Numbered from the stretch's first letter, positions 41,587 through 51,023 are shown. The stretch is DNA of 51,386 nt from Candidatus Pullichristensenella stercorigallinarum (GCA_018712945.1 DVFZ01000078.1:1-51386), one strand, 5' to 3'. Numbers and translations: made by a program. The notes: a model not told the origin generated them from the letters alone.

Positions 41587-44500
41587 TTGGCGGTAACGGT
41601 GAAATGGCTGCACCAAACCGCGCAGGAAGCGCTCCAGGAGGCGTGCGCGTTGCCGGAGAACTGGACGGAGCTGCTCGCGGCAATCGCGCCATTTTACAAG
41701 TACGATTTTGAAAGCGCATTGCTCATCGCCGCGCAGCGCCCGCAGGCCACGGCCTGCGCGACCATGCGGGCGTGGAACCGGCATGGCCTTTGGGTTCGCA
41801 AGGGAAGCCGGGCGATCTTCACGCTGCATCCCGGCGACCCCTATGCGGTTCGGCGCGTGTTTGATATTGCCGACATAAACGCCGAAGCGGAACGTCTGCC
41901 GAAATTATGGACATTGCGGCCAGAGGATATGGGCGTGGCGCTTGCCGCGTTGCGGCAGGCATGGAGCCTGGAAGAAGAAACAGACGGCAGCTTGCAAATT
42001 TACGCCGCTGTCATGGAAGCGGCGATGGACAGCATCGCCGATTACCGCAACGACTTCCAGGACGCGCGCGCGTCCGGTATGGACGCGGACGAAGCGGAGG
42101 CTCTGTTCCATACGCTGTGTGTGAACAGCGCCTTTTGCATCGTTTTGCATCGTCTGAATATGCCTATCCCGGAGGAAACCGGCACGGCGGCTTTTGAGGA
42201 TGTATCCCTGCTTGATTCCTGGGAAGCGAGGCTGGCGGTGGGCGCGGCGGCGCACGCAACCGCGTCGGCAGTGCTCCGTCAGATTGAACGCGCCGTCAAG
42301 GAGGCTGCCCGTACCGCCGCACAAAATCCAGCCCGCCATATGTTTGACAGCGGCGGGAGGATGTGGAATAATGGACGCAGGGAAAGGGAACAGCATTTAA
42401 CGGAGGAAGCGGACAATGCCGGGGAACCGGCGGAAGGAAAGGAGGAAGCGGAAGATGAAGTGGCCGGAGATTCCCTATCGGGAGGGAGCGGACGGGATGC
42501 TCGAACCGGCGCTGGAGTTCCCGGCGCAACCGGAGGGCAACGTGGGCAAGTACGGCGGGATGCGCCTGGATTATCTGCGGGAGCACCGTCCCCTGACATA
42601 CAGCCGCCTGAGGCTGGAAGGGACGCTGAAGGAACACCTGCTGGAAGTGGACGCGGAAGCGAAGCGGATGATGGAAGCGCAGATTGGCTATCTGGAGAAG
42701 GCGAACCCCGCGCCGGACAAGGCGGCCAACCCACTGGCGTGGACAGGGCACATGAACAGCCTGAAAGCGCAGGCGGAGGAGATCGTCCGCAACGCGCTGA
42801 TCTACGCCTGACGGCGGAGGGGACGCCAGGGGAAACGGAGAGGGAGACAACGGAGGAACCGGACGCAACGCCCGGTTCCTTTTTCGTAGCCGAACAGTTA
42901 TCGCTGTTCGATATGGCTGTGCCCGGCCAAACAGTCCATCGCGGGCCGTACATCACGCAGGCGCAGGTAGATACGATCCTGCGCAGGGCTGGTCTTATGT
43001 CCGGCGCGGCAGAGCGCATCTATCAGTATTTCGTAAAAGACCACACGCACGAAGAAAAGGCGGAATTTCTTAAACAGGAATTCGGTGTCGGCGGCAGAAG
43101 CGACGCGCTGCCCGACAGCAAGGACGGCTGGGAAGAATATGACGCGAAGGGGATCACCATCACCCTCGGCAACCTTACCAACCCCGATACAGTTTTGACG
43201 CTGTCCTGGCCCCGCGCCGCCAGGCGAATCGACGAGTTGATTGCCGCAGGAAGCTATCTCTCCCCGGAAAAGATGTCGCGCCTTGCGGCGCAAACACAGC
43301 CGCAGGCATCGCCTGTGGAGATTGCCGCGTCCAATGCGTCCGCGCAGCTTCCCCGCCCAGCAGAGGACTACGATTTGGGCTTTGGCGAGCTTGGGAACGG
43401 CCTGACGGTCTGGAACCGGCGTGAAGAAAGCAACCATGATTACCGGACGGTAGCGCACATTGCAGAGGACGGGCAAATTGCCATTTATGATGAAGGCATG
43501 CCCCCGGAAGTGCGGAAGCGAATCGAACGGCAGGCCGAAGTATATACGGGGAAAAACACGAACAATGCGCGCCCGGAGCCTGCCAAATCCGAAATCCCAA
43601 CCGGCGCGCGCCTCACTATGGATGGCCGCGAATTCCGCGTGGATTCCGTGAACTTTACTACGGGCCGCGTCAGCTTGCAGGATGTGGAGATGTTCGCGTC
43701 GGGATATCCCCTGTTTCGCAATGAACCGATTGCGTTGGTGCGCGATCTGCTCGCGCAGCAGGGGCAAACCGGGGAGCTTGTGCCAAATGGCCTGAAGGGA
43801 AACGGCACCGACCCTGTGCCGGATGGCCCAAAGCCGGAACCGGCGGGCAACTATCGCATTCACGATGACCATCTCGGCGAAGGCGGCCAGCACATCAAGG
43901 CAGACCGCAACATCGAGGCAATCCGCACGCTGCGGCTGCTGGAAGCGGAGGATCGTCCGGCAAGCGCGGCGGAGCAGGAAATTCTTGCCCAATACGTGGG
44001 TTGGGGCGGCATTCCGCAGATTTTTGATGAAAACAATGCGGCATGGGCACAGCGCCGGGAAACGCTCAAGGGGCTGCTCGCGCCGGAAGAATACAAAAGC
44101 GCGCGCGCCACCACGCTCAACGCCCATTACACCAGCCCTATGGTCATCCGCAATATATACCGGGCGCTGGAAAACCTTGGTTTCCACGGCGGCAATATTC
44201 TGGAACCAGCCTGCGGCACGGGCAATTTTTTCGGCGCTTTGCCGGAAAGCCTGCGCGCAAGCAGTCTGTACGGCGTAGAGCTGGATGGCGTGACCGGGCG
44301 CCTTGCGCAAAAACTCTACCCGGAGGCGCGCATCGCCATTCAGGGCTTTGAGCATGCGGCCCTGCCGGACGGTTATTTCGACGTGGCGGTGGGCAATGTG
44401 CCCTTCGGGGCCTATTCCCTTGCGGACGCGCGCTATGACCGCTTCCACTTTCGCATCCACGACTATTTCTTCGCCAAGGCGCTGGACAAGGTGCGGCCGG

Positions 44501-47490
44501 GCGGCGTTATTGCCTTTGTCACGAGCAAGGGCACATTGGACAAACGGGACGCCAGTGTGCGCCGCTATATTGCCCAACGCGCCGAACTGCTGGGCGCGAT
44601 CCGCCTGCCCAATACGGCGTTCAAGGCCAACGCCAACACGGAAGTGACCACGGACATCCTCTTTTTGCAAAAGCGCGAGCGGGAATTGAACCTGGAAACC
44701 GCAAACGCGGCAGACACGCGCTGGCTGGACGTCGGCGCGACTACGGGGGGCGTGCCGGTCAACCAGTATTTCCTCGATCATCCGGACATGTTGCTGGGTA
44801 CGATGGTCTTTGACAAGAACATGTACGGCAACGAAACCGACACTGCCTGCCATCCTGTGCCTGGCGAAGATTTGGCGCAGCGGCTGGACGCGGCCATTGC
44901 CAATATCCACGGCCGCTATGAGGAACGGGCCGTGGATGAGCCGCAACCGGGAGAAAACCGCGTGCCCGCCGACTTGTCCATCCCCAACTTTTCCTTCGCC
45001 GTGCGCGATGGCAGGCTCTGTTTCCGGCGCGATCAGTGGATGGAGTGGTGCGATCTGAGCGCCGCGGACGACCGGCGGGCGCGGGGCATGGTGGAATTGC
45101 GCGACCTGACGCGCGCGTTGATCCAGGCGCAACTTGCCGGCGCATCCGACGAAGCCGTAGGCAACCTGCAAGCGGAGCTGAACCGGCGCTATGACGCTTT
45201 TACCCAGGAATACGGCCTGCTCTCCAGCCGGCGCAACGCCTCGGTGTTTGGCGAGGACGATGGCTATTATCTATTGTCGTCGCTGGAAATCCTTGACGAT
45301 GAGGGCAAGTTGGAGCGTAAGGCGGATATGTTTACCCGGCGCACGATTGCCGTAAGCCGTCCGGTGGAGCGTGTGGAAAGCGCCCCGGAAGCACTGGCGG
45401 TGAGCGTTGCCGAACGCGCCTGCGTAGACCTTGACTTCATGAGCGATTTGACAGGCATGGACAAAGACGCGCTCATTGCCGGCCTTCAGGGGCTTATTTT
45501 TCAGGAACCGCAGGGAAATCCCGGCCCGTATGAACAGTGGTTGAGCGCGGACGAGTACCTCTCCGGCGACGTGCGGCAAAAGCTGCGGCAGGCGGAGGCG
45601 GCGGTGCAAACATTGGGGGACAGATACAGGGCAAACGTGGAAGCGCTCCGGGCCGTGCAACCCCAGGATCTCGGCCCGCACGAAATCGACGTGCGCCTGG
45701 GTGCGACCTGGTTGCCCCCGGACGATGTTACGGACTTCGTCCATGAGCTTTTGCGAACGCCTTATTACATGCAAAGGAGAATCCGGGCCGAGTATGCCGC
45801 TGTCAGCGGTTCCTGGCATATCTCCAACAAAAGCCTGGACAGCAACAATCCCCTGGTCAATACCAGCTATGGCACAACCCGCCGCAGCGCTTACAGGATT
45901 ATCGAAGAATCGCTCAACCTGCGCGATGTGCGTGTGTACGATACGGTGGAGGACGAAAACGGCCGGGAAACGCGGGTGCTCAACCAGAAGGAAACCATCC
46001 TCGCCCAGCAAAAACAGCAGGCCATCCGCGAGGCGTTCCGGGCGTGGATATGGAAACAACCGCAGCGGCGGGAGCGCCTGTGCAGGATTTACAACGACAC
46101 CTTTAACTGTATCCGCCTGCGGACATACGACGGCGGTCATTTGCGGTTTTCCGGTATGAACCCGGAGCTGGCGTTGCGCCCGCATCAAAAAAACGCGGTG
46201 GCGCGCATCCTCTACGGTGGCAACACGCTGCTGGCGCATACGGTGGGCGCGGGAAAGACCGCCGTAATGGTAGCCAGCATCATGGAGAAAATCCGCATTG
46301 GCCTGGGACACAAGGCGCTCATCGCCGTGCCCAACCATTTGACGGAGCAGACAGCTACGGAATTTTTGCGCTTCTTCCCCGCCGCCCGCATACTGGTAAC
46401 GACAAAAAAGGACTTTGAAAAACAAAACCGCAAGCGTTTTATGGGGCGCATCGCCACCGGCGATTACGACGCGATCATCATGGGCCACAGCCAGTTTGAG
46501 CGCGTGCCCGTCTCCAAAGAACGTCAGAGGGCAATGCTGGAAGTCCAGATCGAGGAAGTCCTTCATGGAATTGAGGAACTCAAGACGTCCCGTGGCGAAC
46601 GGTTCACCATCAAGGAGTTGGAACGCACGCGAAAATCGTTGGAAGCACGCCTCAAACGGCTGAACAGCGACGAGGACAAGGACGCGGTGGTTACGTTCGA
46701 GGAATTGGGCGTGGATATGCTCTATGTGGACGAGGCGCACAGCTACAAAAATCTCGCCGTCATTACCAAGATGCGCAATGTCGCCGGGATCAGCACCACG
46801 GAAGCGAAAAAATCTTCCGACATGTTGATGAAATGCCAGTACATTTCAGAGATCACCGGCAATCGCGGCGTGGTATTCGCCACCGGCACGCCCATCAGCA
46901 ATTCGATGACCGAGTTGTATACCATGCAGCGATACTTGCAGGGCGCGGAGCTGGCCCGGCGCGGCCTCTCACACTTCGATTCCTGGGCAGCAGTTTTCGG
47001 GGAGACACAGACGGCCATCGAACTGGCCCCGGAGGGCACAGGCTATCGCTTGAAAACCCGGTTCAGCAAGTTTTATAACCTGCCGGAGCTGATGGGCATG
47101 TTCCGCCAGGTCGCGGACATCCAAACGCCCGACATGCTCAATTTGCCAGTCCCGGCGCTCAAGGGCGGCAAGGTGCGGAATATCCGCACGCAGGCCAGCG
47201 AAGCCCAGAAGGAAATGGTTGCCGAACTGGGCAGGCGCGCGGACATGGTGCGCAGGGGCGGCGTAGACCCCCATGAGGACAATATGCTGCGCATTACCAA
47301 CGACGGGCGGTTGTTGGCGTTGGACGCGCGGTTGATCGACCCCACGTTGCCGGACGACCCGGACAGCAAGGTCAATACCTGTGTGCGGGAAGCGCTGCGC
47401 ATCTATGAAGAAGGGAAGACGGAACGCCTGACGCAGATGATCTTCTGCGATCTGTCCACACCGCGCGCCGAACGCACGGACAGCGCTTGA
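41587..47490 (+). CDS. Giant N6-methylase-like/DEAH helicase fusion protein of the ICE, main part
   Basis: The TTG at 41587 has GAGGTGA six bases upstream. Residues 1-110 resemble an ArdC-like N-terminal domain (YDFESALLIAAQRP, GLWVRKGSRAIF). About 280-430 is a Gly/Ala/Arg/Asp-rich linker that also encodes a TnpV-like protein in another frame. A methyltransferase-like fold has EPACGTGNF near 873 and NVPFG near 936 in place of NPPY. A superfamily 2 helicase has GAGKTA near 1553 and VDEAHS near 1716. The frame stops at TGA (47488-47490) before the second helicase lobe, which continues in the +1 frame. The protein probably remodels or protects incoming DNA. Confidence 0.85.
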   Translation: MAVTVKWLHQTAQEALQEACALPENWTELLAAIAPFYKYDFESALLIAAQRPQATACATMRAWNRHGLWVRKGSRAIFTLHPGDPYAVRRVFDIADINAEAERLPKLWTLRPEDMGVALAALRQAWSLEEETDGSLQIYAAVMEAAMDSIADYRNDFQDARASGMDADEAEALFHTLCVNSAFCIVLHRLNMPIPEETGTAAFEDVSLLDSWEARLAVGAAAHATASAVLRQIERAVKEAARTAAQNPARHMFDSGGRMWNNGRREREQHLTEEADNAGEPAEGKEEAEDEVAGDSLSGGSGRDARTGAGVPGATGGQRGQVRRDAPGLSAGAPSPDIQPPEAGRDAEGTPAGSGRGSEADDGSADWLSGEGEPRAGQGGQPTGVDRAHEQPESAGGGDRPQRADLRLTAEGTPGETERETTEEPDATPGSFFVAEQLSLFDMAVPGQTVHRGPYITQAQVDTILRRAGLMSGAAERIYQYFVKDHTHEEKAEFLKQEFGVGGRSDALPDSKDGWEEYDAKGITITLGNLTNPDTVLTLSWPRAARRIDELIAAGSYLSPEKMSRLAAQTQPQASPVEIAASNASAQLPRPAEDYDLGFGELGNGLTVWNRREESNHDYRTVAHIAEDGQIAIYDEGMPPEVRKRIERQAEVYTGKNTNNARPEPAKSEIPTGARLTMDGREFRVDSVNFTTGRVSLQDVEMFASGYPLFRNEPIALVRDLLAQQGQTGELVPNGLKGNGTDPVPDGPKPEPAGNYRIHDDHLGEGGQHIKADRNIEAIRTLRLLEAEDRPASAAEQEILAQYVGWGGIPQIFDENNAAWAQRRETLKGLLAPEEYKSARATTLNAHYTSPMVIRNIYRALENLGFHGGNILEPACGTGNFFGALPESLRASSLYGVELDGVTGRLAQKLYPEARIAIQGFEHAALPDGYFDVAVGNVPFGAYSLADARYDRFHFRIHDYFFAKALDKVRPGGVIAFVTSKGTLDKRDASVRRYIAQRAELLGAIRLPNTAFKANANTEVTTDILFLQKRERELNLETANAADTRWLDVGATTGGVPVNQYFLDHPDMLLGTMVFDKNMYGNETDTACHPVPGEDLAQRLDAAIANIHGRYEERAVDEPQPGENRVPADLSIPNFSFAVRDGRLCFRRDQWMEWCDLSAADDRRARGMVELRDLTRALIQAQLAGASDEAVGNLQAELNRRYDAFTQEYGLLSSRRNASVFGEDDGYYLLSSLEILDDEGKLERKADMFTRRTIAVSRPVERVESAPEALAVSVAERACVDLDFMSDLTGMDKDALIAGLQGLIFQEPQGNPGPYEQWLSADEYLSGDVRQKLRQAEAAVQTLGDRYRANVEALRAVQPQDLGPHEIDVRLGATWLPPDDVTDFVHELLRTPYYMQRRIRAEYAAVSGSWHISNKSLDSNNPLVNTSYGTTRRSAYRIIEESLNLRDVRVYDTVEDENGRETRVLNQKETILAQQKQQAIREAFRAWIWKQPQRRERLCRIYNDTFNCIRLRTYDGGHLRFSGMNPELALRPHQKNAVARILYGGNTLLAHTVGAGKTAVMVASIMEKIRIGLGHKALIAVPNHLTEQTATEFLRFFPAARILVTTKKDFEKQNRKRFMGRIATGDYDAIIMGHSQFERVPVSKERQRAMLEVQIEEVLHGIEELKTSRGERFTIKELERTRKSLEARLKRLNSDEDKDAVVTFEELGVDMLYVDEAHSYKNLAVITKMRNVAGISTTEAKKSSDMLMKCQYISEITGNRGVVFATGTPISNSMTELYTMQRYLQGAELARRGLSHFDSWAAVFGETQTAIELAPEGTGYRLKTRFSKFYNLPELMGMFRQVADIQTPDMLNLPVPALKGGKVRNIRTQASEAQKEMVAELGRRADMVRRGGVDPHEDNMLRITNDGRLLALDARLIDPTLPDDPDSKVNTCVREALRIYEEGKTERLTQMIFCDLSTPRAERTDSA
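42455..42811 (+). CDS. TnpV-like protein encoded inside the helicase gene in another frame
   Basis: The ATG at 42455 has GGAGG nine bases upstream and the frame runs 118 codons in the +2 frame relative to the host gene. The product matches the TnpV family of transposon-linked proteins: GNVGKYGGMRLDYLREHRP, a LEGTLKEHLLEVD segment and the C-terminal MNSLKAQAEEIVRNALIYA. TnpV proteins accompany many Firmicutes mobile elements and their function is unknown. The host frame through the same bases is low complexity, as expected if this frame imposes the constraint. Homology is strong; translation in vivo is likely but unproven. Confidence 0.78.
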   Translation: MKWPEIPYREGADGMLEPALEFPAQPEGNVGKYGGMRLDYLREHRPLTYSRLRLEGTLKEHLLEVDAEAKRMMEAQIGYLEKANPAPDKAANPLAWTGHMNSLKAQAEEIVRNALIYA

Positions 47491-47494
47491 CGAT

Positions 47495-48676
47495 GTGTAC
47501 CATGACCTGCGGCGCAAGCTCGTCCGCGGCGGTATCCCCGCTTCGGAAATCGCCTTTATCCACGATGCAAAAACGGAGGTACAGAAAGATGAATTGTTTG
47601 CCAAAGTGCGCAGGGGCGCGATACGCATCCTGATCGGCTCCACCGCCAGGATGGGCGCGGGCACCAATGTACAGGCGAAATTGAAGGCGCTGCATCACCT
47701 GGATTGCCCCTGGCGGCCCAGCGACCTGCAACAACGCGATGGGCGGATTTTGCGTCAGGGCAACGGCAACCGGGAAGTGGAGATTATCCGTTATATCACG
47801 CAGGACACGTTTGACGCATACAGCTACCAACTGGTGGAGAACAAGCAAAAATTCATCTCGCAGATATTTACCAGCAAAAGCCCGGTGCGCGGCGCGGAGG
47901 ACCTGGATGAAACGGCGCTTTCCTATGCGGAGGTCAAGGCGCTGGCCGCAGGCAATCCCAGGATACGCGAAAAGATGGATTTGGACGTACAGGTGGCGCG
48001 GCTGCGGCTGCTCAAAAGCAACTGGCAGTCGGAGCGGTATCATTTGGAAGATCGGATACGGGTGGATCTGCCAAGGGAAATCGGACGTCTGGAATACCGC
48101 GCCAGACAGATTCAGGAAGATATACAACGATATGCGTCGCACAGGCCGTCCAGGGAGGACGGCTTTTTGATTACCCTGATGGATCAGACCCTGGACAAGC
48201 GCCCGGAGGCAGGAGCAAGGCTTTTGAAGCTGGCGGAGATGACGCCTTTGGGAGAAAACATGAAGGCGGGCAGCTTTTACGGCTTTGAATTGCGCATCAA
48301 GCGCGGCGATATGCTGGGCGCGGCCACGCTGCAAATCAGCGGCGCGGGAACATATGCCGTGGACATGGGAGAAAGCGCGCTGGGCAACATCCAGCGTCTG
48401 GAAAATCTCTTGGGCGGTCTGGAAGCCGCCCTCAAGGAGAATGTATCCCTTCTGGAAAACGCGCGCGCACAGCTTGAGGGCGCGAAAGCGGAACTGGAGA
48501 AAGGCTGGCCACAGGAGGCGGAGCTTCAGGAAAAGAGCGCGCGGCTGGCAGAGCTGAATATCGAGCTGGATGTCGGCGGCAAAGATACCAGCGCGGTTGC
48601 CCTGGCCGAAGCGGACGTGCCAGAGAAGGAAACGCCGGCGAAATGCCAGGCGGAAATATCAGGACAGCAACGGTAA
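47495..48676 (+). CDS. C-terminal helicase lobe of the giant protein, in the +1 frame
   Basis: The frame continues the helicase without loss of sequence: YHDLRRKLVRGGIPASEIAF, then IGSTARMGAGTNVQ (motif V) and WRPSDLQQRDGRILRQGN (motif VI), then a long helical tail to 48676. The GTG at 47495 has no ribosome site, and homologs would join directly to the residues before 47490, so this is the rest of the same gene. The break is at GCT TGA C. Removing one T restores DSADDVY. It may be a mutation, a sequencing error, or a programmed +1 shift at a UGAC stop. Confidence 0.75.
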   Translation: MYHDLRRKLVRGGIPASEIAFIHDAKTEVQKDELFAKVRRGAIRILIGSTARMGAGTNVQAKLKALHHLDCPWRPSDLQQRDGRILRQGNGNREVEIIRYITQDTFDAYSYQLVENKQKFISQIFTSKSPVRGAEDLDETALSYAEVKALAAGNPRIREKMDLDVQVARLRLLKSNWQSERYHLEDRIRVDLPREIGRLEYRARQIQEDIQRYASHRPSREDGFLITLMDQTLDKRPEAGARLLKLAEMTPLGENMKAGSFYGFELRIKRGDMLGAATLQISGAGTYAVDMGESALGNIQRLENLLGGLEAALKENVSLLENARAQLEGAKAELEKGWPQEAELQEKSARLAELNIELDVGGKDTSAVALAEADVPEKETPAKCQAEISGQQR

Positions 48677-48710
48677 ACAACATGGACAAAAGACACAAGG
48701 AGGAATCCCC

Positions 48711-49109
48711 ATGCAAGCAAACGAAGCGAAGAAAACCGCCCGAAAAAAGCCCAACACAGTAGTGCTGTTGATCATTGCCGCGCTACTGGTGCTGGCGCTG
48801 ATCCTTCTCCCGGAGCGCAATGCCGGAGAACCACAATATGAACTGACCATCCGTGAGTTGGGAGGGACGTCCATGCTGGCCGCCTCTGCGTCGGAGGAAC
48901 TCGGCTATGGCGAAATCCTGTTGGTTTACAGCGAAGATATGGTGGTAGAGGACGTCAACGGACAGGAAATCAGCTACGATGAACTTGGCGTTGCGGATAA
49001 AATCCGCGTGAGCCTGCTGCCCGGCGAAAAGGACGCGCAGGGCAATCCCTCTGAACCGGTGATTTCCCGGATCATCCTGTTGCCCGGCGGACAGGACGAT
49101 TATGTGTGA
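48711..49109 (+). CDS. Small membrane-anchored protein of unknown function
   Basis: The ATG follows AAGGAGG. A basic N-terminus and one membrane helix (TVVLLIIAALLVLALILLP, residues 17-35) precede a ~95-residue outside domain of beta strands (YELTIREL, GEILLVYSEDMVVEDV, DELGVADKIRVSLLPGE). This is faintly like DUF3221-type domains, but I would not assign it. It overlaps the next gene by four bases (GTGA). Confidence 0.65.
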   Translation: MQANEAKKTARKKPNTVVLLIIAALLVLALILLPERNAGEPQYELTIRELGGTSMLAASASEELGYGEILLVYSEDMVVEDVNGQEISYDELGVADKIRVSLLPGEKDAQGNPSEPVISRIILLPGGQDDYV

Positions 49110-50056
49110 GCGCTGTGGCGGGATATGTAACACGGGAGCAAATTGAGCAGGCGCGGCGATTGGATCTATTGTCGTATCTGGCGCAGTGCGAGCCGTGGGA
49201 ACTGGTGCGCTGCGGCAATGGCAGTTACCGGACGCGCACGCACGACAGCCTGGAGATTTCCAACGGCCTGTGGCATTGGCATAGCCGGGGGATTGGCGGC
49301 AGGAGCGCGTTGGACTACCTGATTCACGTCCGGGATATGGATTTTGTCACCGCCGTGCAAACGCTGTGCCAGGGCCGCGTCGCTGCCTTGCCCTGCATCG
49401 TTCCGGAAAAGCGTCCGAGCAAGCCGTTTGCGTTGCCGCCCCGCTGCGAGAACCCGGAGCGTGTTGTGCGTTATCTCCGCAAGCGCGGCATTGCCCAGGA
49501 GGTGATCGACGCCTGCCTGAAAAGCGGCGACCTCTATGAATCCAGCCCCTACCACAACGCCGTGTTTGTCGGCAGGGATACGCAGGGCGTGCCGCGCTAC
49601 GCCATGCAGCGCTCCACGGGGGAGAAACCGCTCAAACTGGAGGCCGAAAGCAGCGACAAACGGTATTCGTTTGCCATCGCCGGGAAAGGGAACGGCCTTG
49701 TGGTGACGGAAAGCGCCATTGACGCGCTCTCTGTGGCAACGATGCTTTGGCAGACAGACGGCCAATGGCAGCTTTGTCACTATCTGTCCCTGGGCGGCGT
49801 TTCTGAAAAACAGGCCGGTTTGCCCGTGGCGCTTGAGCGGTATTTACATGACCACGATGGAATCCGGTGCATACGCCTGATGTTTGATAACGACGCAGCC
49901 GGACGCGGCGCGGCGGAGCGCATGCGTTTTCATTTGAAATCGCGCTATGAGGTCAGCGTGGAATTCCCCCCGCATGGCAAGGATTTCAATGATTATGTCC
50001 GTCAGAAAAACCTGCGAATGAAAAACAAAGGGGAGAGAAAGGACTGGGCGCGATGA
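49106..50056 (+). CDS. DUF3991/Toprim primase-like protein
   Basis: A GTG start overlaps the previous stop. The N-terminal half is DUF3991-like (TREQIEQARRLDLLSYLAQC, with a CHC2-like CGNGSYRTRTHDSL region), and the C-terminal half is a Toprim domain with VVTESAIDALS (Glu) and LMFDNDAAGRGAAERM (Asp-x-Asp). Such proteins are common on conjugative elements and are thought to act in priming or nicking of transferred DNA. It overlaps the next gene by four bases. Confidence 0.85.
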   Translation: MSAVAGYVTREQIEQARRLDLLSYLAQCEPWELVRCGNGSYRTRTHDSLEISNGLWHWHSRGIGGRSALDYLIHVRDMDFVTAVQTLCQGRVAALPCIVPEKRPSKPFALPPRCENPERVVRYLRKRGIAQEVIDACLKSGDLYESSPYHNAVFVGRDTQGVPRYAMQRSTGEKPLKLEAESSDKRYSFAIAGKGNGLVVTESAIDALSVATMLWQTDGQWQLCHYLSLGGVSEKQAGLPVALERYLHDHDGIRCIRLMFDNDAAGRGAAERMRFHLKSRYEVSVEFPPHGKDFNDYVRQKNLRMKNKGERKDWAR

Positions 50057-50247
50057 ACGAATACAGAGTCACCATTACGGAAACCTTGCAAAAAACGGTT
50101 CCCGTGAAGGCAGGCAGCATTCAGGAAGCGGAAGAAATGATTGCGGATGCATGGCGCAGAGGCGAACACATTTTGGAAGCGGAGTGCTTCGCGGATGTCC
50201 ATTTCAAGGCAAGGAGACAGGCAAGAGGGAAGGGTTGCGAGCGGTGA
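50053..50247 (+). CDS. DpnD/PcfM-family protein
   Basis: A 64-residue protein with the family pattern YRVTITETLQKTVPVKAGS, then AEEMIADAWRRGEHILEAECF. The family is found on conjugative plasmids and beside restriction genes; its role is unknown. ATGA overlap couples it to the toprim gene. Confidence 0.82.
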   Translation: MNEYRVTITETLQKTVPVKAGSIQEAEEMIADAWRRGEHILEAECFADVHFKARRQARGKGCER

Positions 50248-50248
50248 C

Positions 50249-50394
50249 GCCGTAAGCGCAAGGCCGACTCGACGGGACAAAGTGGAAAGTGTTTTTTTTC
50301 AAGCATCGCCTTTGGATATCCAAAGGCCAGGGGCAGGCGTAAGCGCCAGCCCGACTTTAGGGGCGCTGCCCCTAAAACCCTGATCGTGAAGGGA
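50249..50394. repeat. Palindrome-rich intergenic region
   Basis: It holds a perfect 20-bp palindrome (50308-50327, gcctttggatatccaaaggc) and a 9-bp stem with a 3-base loop (50355-50375, tttaggggc/gcccctaaa). An imperfect direct repeat built on cgtaagcgc lies at 50249-50276 and 50336-50363. A T8 run precedes the palindrome. The density of symmetry suggests a protein-binding or structured site such as an oriT, but nothing identifies it. Confidence 0.5.
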
Positions 50395-50414
50395 CGCATC
50401 CGCACGGATGCTTT
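50395..50414 (+). terminator. Short terminator-like hairpin
   Basis: gcatccg and cggatgc pair around a 2-base loop, followed by TTTT. It separates the palindromic region from the next small gene. Confidence 0.45.
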
Positions 50415-50447
50415 TCTGTTGTTGGAGGTGAAGGTCTGGAAGAATCA

Positions 50448-50687
50448 ATGCTGGACACACTGCATGCGTGCCTTAACACGGACTATCTGTCGGACTTGCG
50501 TTATGACCGCAATGTCCGCAGGGTATTGCCATTCGCGTTGGGTGTCCTTCCTGACGCGCGTTTCAGCGTGCGGGAATGGAACCGTGCGCTTGGCTATTTG
50601 TACGGCGATGGCGGGCTGCGCTTTGCTACGGTCGCGGCGGCAAAGCAATATGTCCAAACCCATCCCATGCCGGAAATCCTTCCCTGA
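50448..50687 (+). CDS. Small ICE protein of unknown function, 79 aa
   Basis: The frame encodes a compact, soluble-looking protein (LNTDYLSDLRYDRNVRRVLP, then WNRALGYLYGD and AAKQYVQTHPM). I recognise the type from similar elements but no function. The good ribosome site (GGAGGTGA, 50424-50431) is 16 bases from the ATG. It is well spaced for an in-frame CTG at 50436, which would add four residues, so a CTG start is possible. Confidence 0.65.
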   Translation: MLDTLHACLNTDYLSDLRYDRNVRRVLPFALGVLPDARFSVREWNRALGYLYGDGGLRFATVAAAKQYVQTHPMPEILP

Positions 50688-51023
50688 AGATAGGCACTGT
50701 AGCAGACAGTAAATGTGAAAGATACCGCTTAGATAAGGGATATTTTGAGGGGATTTAATGAGGAAAATATTATGGCAAATAATGCCGGACAAATTGTTCA
50801 GAAGAACTACCTTTGACATAGTAAACCATACCGTTTATAATATTATTGGAGAAAAGTATATGGGGATTGCCGAACCGCTAAAACTATAAACAGTGTTGTT
50901 GTCTTCCGACATCCAGACCTATTGTTGCCAGTACTGAGGATCGATTCCTGGCGTTGGATGTAGATGAAATGTAGTTTTATGTAGGCATGTTGAAAAAATC
51001 TTGCCATACGTGGAGGAAAGACC
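50688..51023 (+). other. AT-rich gap with a consensus promoter
   Basis: This 336-base stretch is more AT-rich than the genes to its left. It contains a consensus promoter (50813-50841) and a 43-codon ORF (50758-50889, ATG after GAGGGG) with no recognised family; the promoter lies inside that ORF. I see no further gene on either strand. Confidence 0.5.
50813..50841 (+). promoter_or_regulatory. Perfect sigma-70 consensus promoter
   Basis: TTGACA, a 17-base spacer and TATAAT. About 175 bases of leader follow before the macrodomain gene, including a possible 9-codon leader peptide (50860-50889) with GGAG upstream. Confidence 0.75.

Noticed and set aside
42898-45171. A 757-codon reverse frame opposite the methylase-like part of the giant gene
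   Set aside because: It has no domain or ribosome site and mirrors a well-supported coding frame.
50700-50890. Resistance-gene-like leader or truncated gene
   Set aside because: The AT-rich leader with a consensus promoter is suggestive, but no resistance gene follows and I cannot match the sequence to a known one.
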